NCBI GenBank assembly: GCA_916048095.2 | Contig: OU696584.1 | Location: 3,614,349-3,678,348, forward strand | Direction of reading: 5' to 3' | Source of the DNA: Sacculina carcini | Lineage: Eukaryota > Arthropoda > Thecostraca > Sacculinidae | Length of the DNA stretch: 64,000 nucleotides | In this document: positions 45,501-57,360 of the stretch, in pieces | Layout: every line of letters begins with the position of its first letter | Numbering within the stretch: the first letter of the stretch is position 1 | Translations under genes and position numbers: made by a program | The notes under the pieces: model-generated | What the model saw: the letters and a program-made list of their open reading frames with translations, nothing else | Database searches by the model: none | What the model was told of the DNA's origin: nothing

Positions 45501-48500
45501 AAAGGCAAAATTAGCACAAAAAACGTGAATATTTTGGTCAATATTCAGCTATCTATTCCTCATAAACCAGCAATGGTACAGCTATAAAAAAATTATATTA
45601 TTGTGTAGATAATTTTTGTGTTCTACAAGAAAAGTTATAATTTATACCCACAAATGATACAAAAAACGTGTAAAATTGGCAAAATTCTCAAATACATCCA
45701 AAATTATACTTAAACACCGGGCGACTAAAATTAATTCATTTTTGTACTATTTCTCAGTAACTATTTGTCACACATTACAATAAATTATACCATCGTGCTA
45801 GAAATTTTGTCTTCTACAATACGGTATAATTTTTAATTTTCCAAAGTGTATCTGAAGGAAGTTACGACGGTGTAAATTCAGAAGGACATATTGCCAATTT
45901 GACAGCTATTATGCGCACTTGCGATTACACAGGAATATACTACTGTATAGAGAATTTTGTGTTCTACAAGATAAGTTATAATTTATACCCACAAATGATA
46001 CAGAAAACGTGAAAAATTGGCAAAATTCTCAAATAAATCCAAAATTACACTTGAACACCGGGCGACTAAGATTAATTCATTTTTCTACTATTTCTCAGTA
46101 ACTATTTGTTACACATAAAAATAAATTATACCATCGTGCTAGAAATCTTGTTTTCTACAATACGGTATGATTTGTAATTTTCCAAAGTGTAACTGAAGGA
46201 AGTTACAGCGGTGTAAAATCAAAAGCACATATCTCCAATTTGACAGCTATTATGCGCACTTGCGATTACACAGGAATATACACCGATTAAATTTCACTGA
46301 AGCCCAATCGCAATTCAGAATGCATCATATTAGCTTCAAGCATGGATGGTGTGGTTTTATTGGGTACAGATAAATTAATGCTACACTATACTGAATAGAA
46401 AGGCTTTATTGTCCTCAATATTTAGACATGAATTGTTCCGCCCGACGGGCGGGTAAAATACTACTGGGAACAAAGTTAACTACTCAAGTTGCATAAGGAT
46501 ATGGGTTGTAATATCATGCAATGCTAACTATATGAATATGCTGTTTTAGCGGACGCATAAATCTGGAATTATAGAGATGGCAGAAGGTTTCATTGTTTTG
46601 ATAGTGTTACACTTCTGAATTACTACACACGAAGGATGGGTGTGAACTTGAGCAGTGTTGAGGAAAAAAACTTCGTCAATAATTAAAACAAGAATTTACA
46701 AATTTATATTTTTCTATTGGATAAGCTTTTTGATTTTTGATTCATTATATTCTATTTATAGTTCCGCACGACGGGCGGGCTTAAATACGAGACAGTTCGA
46801 GGGAAAATATTTTGCCACATCTAAAATAAAAACATTCACATTTATACTTTTCTATTGGTTAAGACTTTTTATGGGTTTACTTTTTTTTCAATTTCTAATC
46901 ATTTTTTATTAATTCAATATTCATTTTACTTTATTTTTTGTTCTGCACAAAGGGCGGGTTTTAATGCTAGATGGTGATGTTGAGTTATAAATATATTTTG
47001 AAAACATTATGATAAAAAAAATAGTCATTTTTCATTGTTTTGTGTCAGAGTTCTGAATTATTCAGCACGACGGGCAGGTTTAAATAGGATTTTTTTGGGT
47101 TTACTCTTTTCTTTATTAATTCATATTTATTTTCTCTTATGAATTGAATACAAATTTAATAGTATGAACTGTTTCGCACGACGGGCGGGTTTACATGCTA
47201 GAATTTTCATTGTTTTGTACGTGTTAGTGTTCTGAATTATTCCGCACGACGGGTAGGATTAAATATGAGGTGGATTAAGGGATAATATTTTGTCAAATTT
47301 ATAATTAAAATATTCACATTTAGAGTTTATATTGGTGAACGTATTTACAGGTTAAAGTTTTTGCTTTTTAATTTTCATACAGTTTATTCTATGGATTGAA
47401 TATGCATTTTATTTTATGAATTGTTGAGCACGACGGGCGGGTTAAAGGAGGGCGGGTTAAAGGAAAATATGTTGTCAAAATAAAAATAAAAATAATTAAA
47501 TTTAGACTTTACAATTGAGTAAGATTTAAATTAGTATATCTGTTTTCTTTTTTAATTTGCAATATGTTTATGAATTAAATATGAATTTCATTTTATGAAT
47601 TGCTCCGCACAACTGGCGGGCTTCAATGCTAGACGGTGATGTTAAGTTATAAAAATATTTTGGAAACATTATAACGAAAAAGTGTAGTCATTTTTCATTG
47701 TTTCGTGTCTGAGTTCTGAATTATTCAGTTTATTCTATGGATTGAATATGCATATTATTTTATGAATTGTTGAGCACGACTGGCGGGTTTCAATATGAGG
47801 CGGGTTAAAGGAAAATATGTTGTCAAAATAAAAATAAAAATAATTAAATATAGACTTTTCAATTGAGTAAGATTTTAATGAGTATATTTGTTTTCTTTTT
47901 TAATTTGCAATATGTTTATGAATTGAATATGAATTTCATTTTATGAATTGCTCCGCACAACTGGCGGGTTTCAATGCTAGACGGTGATCTCAAGTTATAA
48001 AAATATTTTGGAAACATTATGATGAAAAGGTGTAGTCATTTTTCATTGTTTCGTGTCTGAGTTCTGAATTATTCAGCACGACGGGCATGTATAAATATGA
48101 GGCGGTTTAGGCAAACTATTTTGTGAAAATATATATGAAAATATAGAAATTTTGACTTTTTTATGGGTTTACTCCACTCTTTTATAGTTCATATTCCTTT
48201 TCTCTTATGAATTGAATACAAATTTAATAGTATGAACTGTTTCGCACGACGGGCGTGTTTACATGCTAGAATTTTGATTGTTTGTTACGTGTTTGTGTTC
48301 TGAATTATTCCGCACAATGGGTGGGCTTATATATGAGGCGGGTTGAGGGAAAATATTATGTCAAAATAAAAATAAAAATATTCACACTTGGACTTTTCTA
48401 TTGAGTAAGACACTTATGAGTTTTCATTTTCTTTTTTAATTTGGAATATTTTTTATGAATATGCATTTTTATGAATATTAATTCCATTTTATGAATTCCT

Positions 48501-48975
48501 CCGCACAACGGGCGGGTTTTAATGCTAGTGTATATATAAAAGAAATTATCTGTCTGTCTGTGTATGTATGGTTGAATATGAGTTGACATAATTGCACGGG
48601 TTCAATGGTATAGATCAGGGGCTTCAAACGCAAACGAAGCGATGGCTCATTTTTATTAAATAAAAAAGTCCCGTGGGCAGCAACTATAGACAATAAAACG
48701 TTCAATTTCACCGTGTAGAATGAATCCATATACAAAACTAACGGATTTGGCTTCAAGATCCAGAACGGATCGTGTTCGAGTTCTGAATTATTCCGCGCGT
48801 CGGGCGGGTTTAAATATGAGGCGGGCTGAGGGAAACTATTTTGTCCAAATAAAATTAAAAATAATGAAATTTAGACTTTTCGATTGACTAAGGTTTTTAT
48901 GAGTTTGCCATATATATTTTTTAATTTGCAATATTTTTATGAATTGTTCCGCACAACGGGCGGGTTTTAATGCTA

Positions 48976-48976
<1 letters not shown>
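42546..48976 (+). repeat. right arm of giant inverted repeat (B units then hairpin modules)
   Basis: Starts with a short module end (CTCCGCACAACGGGCGGG at about 42600), then B-type units to about 46.4 kb and hairpin modules to the CTAG end before (TA)n at 48977. Hairpin motifs lie near 46435, 46764, 47065, 47177, 47427, 47605, 47955, 48246, 48498 and 48949. The last modules correspond in reverse order to 38.97-41.2 kb. Within it, a unit of 1069 bp is tandemly duplicated (about 43.56-45.36 kb) with a further partial copy to about 46.2 kb. Confidence 0.75.
43556..45366 (+). repeat. 1,069-bp tandem duplication of B units
   Basis: The same sequence starting at TTTTGGTCAATATTCTACAG occurs at 43573 and 44642, a constant offset of 1069, with few differences; a third partial copy follows from about 45366. 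One unit differs by an extra insertion (TGAGATCGGCTTCTTGTG, about 44351), which breaks the otherwise near-perfect match. Confidence 0.8.
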
Positions 48977-49061
<85 letters not shown>

Positions 49062-49104
49062 ATGTATGTGTGTATGTGTATATATGTGTGTATATATGTA
49101 TGCT
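48977..49104. repeat. (TA)n, then (TG)n and TATG microsatellites
   Basis: About 68 bases of TA, then GTGTGTGTGT and TATGTATG words. The tract ends directly at the acceptor of the last Josephin exon, so it forms the intron's 3' end. Confidence 0.93.
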
Positions 49105-49109
49105 TGCAG

Positions 49110-49235
49110 AAAGGCGACCTATTGCTGCATCTGAGAGAACAGTTGTCTGACGATAGTGTGCAGTTGTTTGTTGTGACCCGAGTAACGAGTGAAAAGGACT
49201 CAGCACGTGACTCCAGCGCGACTGACACGATGTGA
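49110..49235 (+). CDS. Josd: Josephin deubiquitinase, last exon
   Basis: Acceptor TGCTTGCAG ends at 49109; phase 0. The exon encodes KGDLLLHLREQLSDDSVQLF, then VVTRVTSEKD, corresponding to the C-terminal helix and the ELLLVVPEEVE strand of JOSD1/2. It ends with a short hydrophilic tail and TGA at 49233-49235, which itself starts a TGACGTCA palindrome. The polypyrimidine tract is weak, because a (TA)n/(TG)n microsatellite lies directly upstream. This exon is 27 kb from the previous one, so the assignment rests on sequence similarity and matching phase. Confidence 0.8.
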   Translation, partial: KGDLLLHLREQLSDDSVQLFVVTRVTSEKDSARDSSATDTM

Positions 49236-49396
49236 CGTCACGTATGACGTCATCGTCTCTTACTAACTGACGAGTGAGGTGGCTAAGTCAACGCCACCTA
49301 GATACTAGATACTAGATACTAGGTAGTCTAGGTGGCATTGCCTGTATCTAGGTGGCGTTGCCTAGATACAGGCCGTTTCACGAAAGTATGACGTCA
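49233..49396 (+). promoter_or_regulatory. TGACGTCA cluster and 16-bp inverted repeat in the Josephin 3' region
   Basis: TGACGTCA occurs at the stop codon (49233), again at 49244 and at about 49389. AACGCCACCTAGATAC (49290-49305) is perfectly complementary to 49344-49359, with GATACTA triplication in the loop. A part of this block (AACGCCACCTAGATAC, then GGCCGTTTCACGA and GTGACGTCAC) recurs at 63834-63877. Confidence 0.55.
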
Positions 49397-50755
49397 TCGG
49401 TTCTAGTGATTGACTCGTACGGGCGATACGCGTTGCTTTGTGATGCGAGTGTTTGACTGGCATTCCGGTTTAACTGACTTGAAAAATCATGTGACCAACA
49501 TACAAAGCTTCAAATACAATTGAAAATGGAATAACTGAATATATTATAAAACCACACAGGCATAAAAACAGTCAAAACACTAACATGCAACGACCATACA
49601 CGTTGCGATGTGGAACGTTTTCGCTTCAATTTCTCTCTAATTACTCGTAGATACATTTCTGTCAGAACAAGTATATTTCAGAAGAATATTTACAGCGGCG
49701 CACACAATTTTTCAGCAACTAATTGTAAATTACGATGTTGAAAACAGTATAAGTAAACAAGCATAAGACCGCAATCACTAAGTTTTTCTAGTGCAGGAAA
49801 CCTATGATCGCTCTGATTTTCAATAATACACACTTTTTCATACTTAATACACTTCTGCACACTTGAAATCAATTGTAAACTTAACAATTGAATATATTTT
49901 ATAACCACACACTGAGATACAGACAATTACGAAATATAAACAAGTTCTGTATCGAAATATACCCTTCTCATTTTGTAACGGGGTTTAGTAACTTTTCCCA
50001 GGCATAGAAAGTGTATAAATTAAAATAAGGAAGAATATTGGATGATATCTAAGCTCTGAAGATGAAAACATGCCATTTGTTTGACTGTCAAAATTTTACA
50101 TTTGCTTGCTTACACATGTATATTGTTTACTAAGCTTACATTTGGTGCTATTTATTGCCAATTTGTTTGCTATTGGTTTTATATTCTATTCTGTGGTACT
50201 GGCTAATGTATATGCTTTTGGATACGCTGGATTGCTTCTCATCGTATTAAGAAATTCACATGAGCCTAAGTACATGTTTGGAGCGTGGGATAGTACAACG
50301 TCTTAGCTCTCTATACTCGATACTGCACAGCAACACTTGTCAATACGCACGAGACAGGAAATATCATGTGATGCTTGCAGCGTGAGACAGTGTCATTTCC
50401 CCACGGTTGAGCTCAAGAGACGAATCAGTGCCCCCTTATAATAAGACAATCAACAAGTTATTCTCACATGTAGACGTGGACACTCACATACATGTACTAT
50501 GCTCACGCACACACAGAATTTAGCCTTTGCGAAGGAGCACATGTATATTTTAGGTTATTTTTTTCTATTTTAGGATACTTTTTAATAGCCCTAGTTATTA
50601 CTGAAATTATTTATGGGGATGTGAACACCAAAATTCAATAAACTGCAGGACGCACACAGAAACAGATACATGTGTACTGAAAGAGAGACGCGCGTGGGTA
50701 TCACTGTCTCACAAGACAGCATCACTCACCCACACAACACTCGATATCGGTTGAC
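49397..50755. other. downstream region of the Josephin gene, no further gene recognised
   Basis: May include the 3' untranslated region; an AATAAA lies near 50637. A 66-codon frame at 50106-50306 with a hydrophobic start is not supported by anything else. No repeat family from elsewhere in the window is obvious. Confidence 0.3.
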
Positions 50756-50972
50756 GCTAAATGTGTAAGGATTCAAGAACATTAGATTGAGAAAATTTAT
50801 TTAACGAATTTCTTCCAGTCCCTCGCCTCCTGAAAAGGCAGCACATTTCATTGGAACGCTAAACCTAACCTAACCTAAACTCTATGAAAAACATAGAAAC
50901 GTTTTTGTGCGTTATTTAAGCGTTTTTTTTAAATTAGCGTTTTCAATGTTATTGAATCCTTACACATTTAGC
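50756..50972. mobile_element. 217-bp MITE-like element with 21-base terminal inverted repeats
   Basis: The left end starts GCTAAATGTGTAAGGATTCA at 50756 and the right end is its perfect complement ending at 50972; the pairing continues imperfectly inside (AACATT...AATGTT). The interior contains CCTAACCTAACCTAAAC (about 50868-50880). Flanks share CTCGATATC words on both sides at unequal distance, so the target duplication is not settled. Confidence 0.65.
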
Positions 50973-51020
50973 CTAGACCCTCGATATCCGCCACGTGATA
51001 TCCACAATCCTCGTCAGCAC

Positions 51021-51323
51021 TGTAATGACCCAGTGGAGGGAAAAGACTGCACCGAACAATGACTCTATTTAATGACCAACAACCACGATACACAACCAGA
51101 CCCTATCATATCCAACCATCGAATCCGCCAAAGACACCAGATACATACCAGTACGCCTTAACCTCTTACGTGGCACTTCTGGATAGGTAAACGTCAGAAT
51201 CACGTCAGTCTCACGAAAAGAAACCATCTATGCGTACGTGGCGCAACGCGCACATTTACAATAGTTACAAATATAAGCAACGATAGACGTGAGTCGGCGT
51301 ACACAAAAACCTACAAGGCTACA
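51021..51323 (-). repeat. 3' LTR of the - strand Ty3-type element
   Basis: Starts TGTAATGACCC, ends AAGGCTACA, followed by a C-rich stretch that is the polypurine tract on the - strand. Confidence 0.9.
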
Positions 51324-54300
51324 TACCCCCCACACTTAAGGATTAAGCTACATAATCGCGAAATCGCGCAGGGCACCGTCGCAGACGACCTCTCGACGAG
51401 GGAGGTAGCTCGTTAGAAAATTCCTCCGTCGAAATCAACGTGGGTACCTCTGGATCTGAGCGCAACGAGTCTGCCACCTTTGGCTCCGAGTCGAGGCTTC
51501 CTGTGTTCGCGGTGTCGGCAGACGGTAGTTCCACCAGACATTCCGGTTCGTTCGAAGACGGTCTACCAGATGACGGCTGAGTAGCGTGAGCGTAAACCAG
51601 ATGCTGGGGGTCGACCCGTCCGACAGCTGGAACGACGAACCTCGACAGCTCACTATCCGGAAAGGCCCACCGAATCTTCTGGTGATCTTAGGAAGGTGAC
51701 CCGGCTTGCACACAAACACATGGTCGCCCGGCTTCAGCTCCGACGGTCGCACCGCATGCCGCCGGTCGTAGAGCCGCTTGTTGCGCCGCTGTTGGTTGTC
51801 AACCCGCCGTCGAACGCTCTCCTCGTCCGGTGTCACCTGCTGCTGAAGAAAGGGTAACTTGAGTCGCATAACTCTACCGTGCAACAACACCGACGGCGAG
51901 TAGCCGGTGGAGCAGTGTGGCGTCGCTCGGTAGTTAGCCAGCAGACGACGGACGCGCTCTACGATGTCGCCGTCTTGACGATCCTGCAGCCACGATTTAA
52001 ACGTTATGTTAAAACGTTCCACGGCGCCATTTCCTTTCGACCAGTAAGCTGCCGCCCTGTGGTGTGTGATGTCGCGCTGTGCAAGGTAATTTTTGAACTC
52101 CACACTGGTGAATTGAGAGCCGTTGTCGCTTACCAGAGACCCTCTCAAGTAGCCCTCTCGAGTAGCCCTCTCGAGCCCAGACATATTCAAGGAAGCTGAT
52201 GATATTAGCCGTCTCCGTGGAAGCCATCAGTCCGACCTCGACCCATTTGGAACGATTATCCACCAACGTCACGGCGTATTTGCAGTTAGCTGGTGCGTAC
52301 ATTATCGGACCGACAACATCAACACCCAGCTTCATCCAAGGTTTGTCTGGAATCTCGACATGCTGCAGCAGAACTGTTCGGATGCGGCCGCTGAGTATAT
52401 TGTCACTGCAACGGCACCGCTCGCACTCCGAGACGACACGAGTTACATCTGCGTCAAGACCAGACCACCAGGCGACGGTGCGCAGCAGCTGCTTGCATCG
52501 GGCCATACCGTCATGAGACGAATGCGCGTGCTCTAGGTATCGTTGACGCAGACTACTCGGGATCACCACTTGAGTCGCTGCCCTGACCAATAGGTCACCA
52601 TCGATCGAGAGTTCATGCCGGAGTGGGAAGAAAGGTTTCACAGCCGGCGCGCAGTCCTTTGCCGATTTGGGAAACCCATGGCGAAGGCAGTGTCATACCG
52701 CAACCAACTGCTCATCATCCGGAGACGCTTGGCGTAGCTCCTCTCTCGACAGTTATCTCCACAGTTATCCCCGTCGGAGAGTAGGGCGATGACGTTGTAG
52801 TCATCATCGACTGCGGCTGCTTCGTCCTCGGCAGTGGAATTCAGCGGAAGTCTGGACAATGCATCGGCCCCGGGCAACGGATGACCAGGCACGTACTGGA
52901 CGGTGTAAGAAAACGGAATCGGTCGTGCCTGCCAACGGGCGACTCTGGCACCTGTCCGTCCGCGTCCTCGCTGCTCGTGAAACGCCGACTCCAGAAAGCC
53001 ACGACACGCTCTACACAGTGGACGTCAGCTTGCGACAACCCCCCCCCCCCCCGGCACCTTTCTCACTGGCGTTGGTTGTAACGAGCGTCGTCCGCTCCAG
53101 GTCGAACGGTTGCAAGGGTCCAGCAGCCTCAATGCGCTCTCTCAGCAGTTGAAAAGCACTGGTGTGAGAGTCCTTCCAGCTAAACACGGTGTTCTTCCGC
53201 AGCAGTTCAAACAATGGAGCTGTCAGCTGAGCATACTCGTGAATAAGCTGAGGCATCCAGCCGCATAAACCGAGGAAGCTTCGTAGCTCCTTGGCGTTTT
53301 CAGGTGTCGGAGCGTCACGGACAGCACGAATGTGGTCATCTGCTGGAGAAACACCTCCCGACAACAGGTATCCGCAGAACTTGATGCTTCTTCTCGCCTC
53401 CATCGATTTTCTGTATTGAGTGTCACGTTGGCCTCTCGCAATCGGTTTTTGACGGCAGAGAGTCGCTGATCGTGCACCTGCCGATTCGGCCCACTCACGA
53501 CGATGTCAGGTAGTGGCTGTGGCTGCACCCAGGTATGCCCTCTAGGAGGCGATCCAGCAATCGCTGGAAAGCAGCACCAGCTGAAGCCAGCCCGAATGGC
53601 ACCCGTCGATACTGGAATAACCCGTCGTGGGTGATGAACGCCGTGATGTTTCTTGATTCCGGGTTCAATTCCATCTGGTGATAGGCAGTACGCACATCGA
53701 GATCAGAAAAACACGAACCCTTCAGTTGCCACTGGAGCTCCTCTAGCGTCGGCAGTGGGTGCACCTCGTCGACGATCTGACTATGTGGTCCCCTCAGATC
53801 AACGCATAGCCGGATGTCTCCTGACCGTTTTCGAATGAATACGATCGGACTCACCCAAGGTGATGCGTCCACTCGCTCGATTATGCCCTCTCGTAGCAAT
53901 TTTCGCAGTTCAGCCGACACTTCGCTCAAAACGACAGAGACAGTCTGTGAAGTAGGTATCGCGTTGGTTCGGCCGATGTTTTCAATCAAGTTCGGTGGCG
54001 GTAGCCCACGATTGCCGGCAGTTCTGACGTATTTGCCGCTCTCGCTTCGGCCGCAGTAGAGACAATGAGCAATGAGCCAACGGTCCGGGTGAATTATGAG
54101 GCCAAGTTTTGACAGCGCATCCAAGCCCAGGAGCGCTTCAGATGCTTGTGTGTCCACAATGTAGAAATCTACGGTAGTCGTGTGTCGAGAGGCGATGGAT
54201 ACCTGAGCTGGTAAGACCCCGACTACTGTCAGTGGTTAATGTCCGACCCTGAACAGTTTAGTGGTCGTGGGGTGTACTGCCGTACCTTTGAAATGGCGCC

Positions 54301-55289
54301 TAGCCAAAGGTAGGCTCATGACACTCACGCTCGCGCCGGTATCCACTTGGAGTTCCATTTCTGCCGAAAGGCCGGAGTCGACAGTGAGCATAGCGTCACA
54401 TGAGAGTCACTTGGTCCTCTCAGTGTGGCACGAAAGTATCGTGACACCTTTGACCGGTCCGGACCTCTCCACACCCGTCGCTCGCCTGTCTTTTCCAGAG
54501 TTAGAAGATCGGCACACCACTGCCCAGTGGCCTTTACGACCACACTTATTGCAGAGCGAGTCCTTGGCGGGACAATGCCGCTGTCTTGGTGTGCTGTGGC
54601 GCCGTCCGCAGTGCGTGCATGGCGCTGTTGTGCTCGCAGGTACGTGACTGACGCTCGGCTTGTGCTTTATGTGCACCTTGTTGGCCGATGTGATGACTGC
54701 TTGAGCGATAGCTCGTTAGCGGTAGCGATGCCCAGGAGGGAATTCAGCGTCAAGCCAGAATCCTGCAGGAACCTCTCGCGCAGCCGTGGGTGTCGCGTAT
54801 GCTCGACGACCTGGTGCCTGATAAGGTCCTCATTCAGGTCGGCGAATTTGCACTTGGCCGCTAGATCTCGCAGTACCGATACATAGTCGCTCGTCGATTC
54901 CGCCTCGTGTTGTTTGCGCTGCCGGAAACTGAACCGCTCCATAATTGCATTCACTTTTGGTGAGTAGTGAGCACCGATGGTCCTCTTAGTCTCATCGTAC
55001 TTACTCTCATTCTCACGCTTCGCTTCCGGTGGCAAGCTGAGGTACGCCCTTCGTGCTTCGGTGCCGATGCAATGTACCAGTATCGCCTTGCGCCGGTCGT
55101 CACTGAACTCTTCGCCTTCGATTGCTAGTAAATAGTTCTCGAAGTCGAAAATCCAATTAGCCCATGGCGCTTGGGGCATGCCCGGGTTTTGTAATAAAGG
55201 TTGTGGGGCGCACATGCCTTCCATAGCAAAAACAAACAGGAAAGAGAAAACGCAGGAAAAGCACGTAGGAAAGAAACTCGTCGCCAATT

Positions 55290-55474
55290 TGTAATGACCC
55301 AGTGGAGGGAATAGACGGCACCGAACAATGACTTTATTTAATGACCAACAACCACGATACACAACCAGACCCTATCATATCCAACCATCGAATCCGCCAA
55401 AGACACCAGATACATACCAGTACGCCTTAACCTCTTACGTGGCACTTCTGGATAGGTACACGTAAGCCTCACGA
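55290..55474 (-). repeat. 5' LTR of the - strand element, first part
   Basis: Matches the first 196 bases of 51021-51323 apart from a short length difference; interrupted at CACGA by the inserted element. Confidence 0.9.
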
Positions 55475-56155
55475 TGTAACAATGTTTTATATTGTGCGGT
55501 GTTATATATAACTTTTATTCCTATTTTAGTAATCGTCTGTTAATCGTCGTTTAGTCTTATTTTAGTAAAATTTTGTGCATTAAATATGGCATAGGATAGG
55601 ATAGAAGTTAGGATAGAAAGTGGAGCATAAACACGTACATCACTGTCAACACAGAAGGTTAGGCAACAAGGAACACAGCATTGGTTGCACACACGTAGAC
55701 ATACACACATACACTGCAAGACATTAAGAGACAGCAGGGCAGCACGTGCACACGCATATATTACACCCACCAGTGTGTAAGACTATGGGCGTGTTGCATT
55801 GTGGTGACCTTGCGGTCCGTAAATAATGAGGTCGTGCACAAATAGGAGATAGAGAATGGTGTAGGCGACGCTAGCGAGAACTATATAAGCACAGACATTT
55901 TCACCAGAGACGGACAGACAGGAGAGACAGACTAGCAGAGATACAGGCAGAACGGGAGAACAGATAGGATAGAACACTGAACTTAACGTTAGGACCGATA
56001 GAGTTAGGAACTGCAACCTTCAGCGTAATATCACGACGAAATACATTGTTTCAACAAAAAACTGTGTTTGGAATCGGACATCAAGCGTTATCGCGGCGCA
56101 CTACGTTAAGAGGCCTGCTCCACTTGAACCATCACTGCAAGACAAAACTGTTACA
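55475..56155 (+). repeat. 5' LTR of the inner Ty3-type element
   Basis: 681 bp, equal in length to 62525-63205 with about nine base differences. Confidence 0.95.
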
Positions 56156-56283
56156 TTTGGTGCCGTGACTTCGTGACTCCAGCTACAACAACACTACAAC
56201 ACTGTACATCAACACTCGTCCAGTATTTTGTGAGGTACGTGGTTCTTCATTGCCTTTTCTTTTCACCATTCCTCAAACTTCCA

Positions 56284-57330
56284 ATGGACGAACGTTTTAT
56301 ATCCGCCATTGGCTTAATTGCTAATGAATTAACCGCAGCCAATGTTGTCAAAAATGTTCATCACTTCTCAGGAGACAATCCCAGTAATTTTTACCTATGG
56401 GCTACAGATATGGACAGTCATGCCCTTTCAGCGACTAATCAACAAATGTTAGATTTAACTCTTAAAACGGTAGGAGGCTCAGCCGGTGGATATGCTAGAC
56501 GATTAACAGCTGATAATGAAACAATTCCGTGGTCTAGAGTACGCACAGCACTTCGAAACCGATATAGTGACTATACTAGTGCAACTTGTGCTCGCGAAAA
56601 GCTTCGACACTGTCGACAACAGAAAGGCGAATTACTTCCTAATTTTTCGGAGAGATCAAGGGAACTCGGTCTTGAAGCATTTAACGACATTGACTCAGTT
56701 GAATCTCAACAGGCATTAATTGAAATATTCGAGCGAGGAATAACTGACAATAATATTGCACGCACATTAATACGACAAAACTTTCAGACTCTGCAACAAG
56801 CAACTGAATCTGCCATAGACGCTCAGAGAAATGAACGCACATTCACTCTTTTTAGAGGCAACCACGATGTTGAACCGATGGAAATAGGCATGATACAAGA
56901 AAAACCCTCATCAGTCTCCAAGGATTTAAATAAATTAACTGACTGTGTCACTGAGTTGTGTCGTCATGTAAAGAACATAAATAACAGTCCAGTTGCCTCA
57001 CGTCATATAAGTTCACAGCCACAGCCACAACCGGTACAAACTAGATATAAATCACCCGCACAATTTGCGTCACCATTTCCGCCATCTAGACTTGACTGAG
57101 ACTATCTTCTCTCTTATCCGCCATCTAGACTTGAGAATAGACGCACGTGTTTATTGGCCTCAAAATATGCCACCGCGTATACCTAACAATGCATCCAATA
57201 GGGCCACAATGAACTATAAGTGGACTCCAGATGGTCAGCCAATGTGCCAATGTTGCCAAGCGATTGGACATATCAGACGCCTCTGTCCACGTCAACAATT
57301 CCCTAATAGACGCCAGCAGGCGGGAAACTA
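56284..57330 (+). pseudogene. gag region of the inner Ty3-type element
   Basis: Starts MDERFISAIGLIANEL with a capsid-like region (HHFSGDNPSNFYLWATDMD, LLPNFSERSRELGLEAFND) and, near the end, a CCHC knuckle CQCCQAIGHIRRLC. This is the usual capsid-nucleocapsid layout. A 20-base stretch around CCATCTAGACTTGA is locally duplicated near 57.08-57.13 kb. Confidence 0.85.
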
Positions 57331-57360
57331 CTAGGCGACACTACGATTGCTGGGCGGTAT

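Larger units (their letters stand above)
14284..49235 (+). other. Josd: Josephin-domain deubiquitinase gene (extent of recognised exons)
   Basis: Three exons (14284-14504, 21843-22047, 49110-49235) join in phase to about 183 residues that cover the whole Josephin fold from just before the catalytic Cys to the stop. JOSD1/JOSD2 proteins are about 190-200 residues, so only a short N-terminal exon is missing. A possible but weak first exon is 13977-14003 (ATG to CAG, then GTATGT), which ends in phase 0 as needed; however it lacks the usual YHEKQ. Introns are 7338 and 27062 bp and packed with transposons. Josephin proteins are cysteine proteases that cut ubiquitin chains in the cytosol or near membranes. 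Confidence 0.85.

Noticed and set aside
50106-50306. 66-residue hydrophobic ORF downstream of the Josephin gene
   Set aside because: No homology recognised, no splice or promoter context, and length is within chance for AT-rich DNA.
52199-52516. + strand ORFs within 51.8-54.9 kb
   Set aside because: They are opposite-strand shadows of the - strand pol and gag of the outer LTR element.
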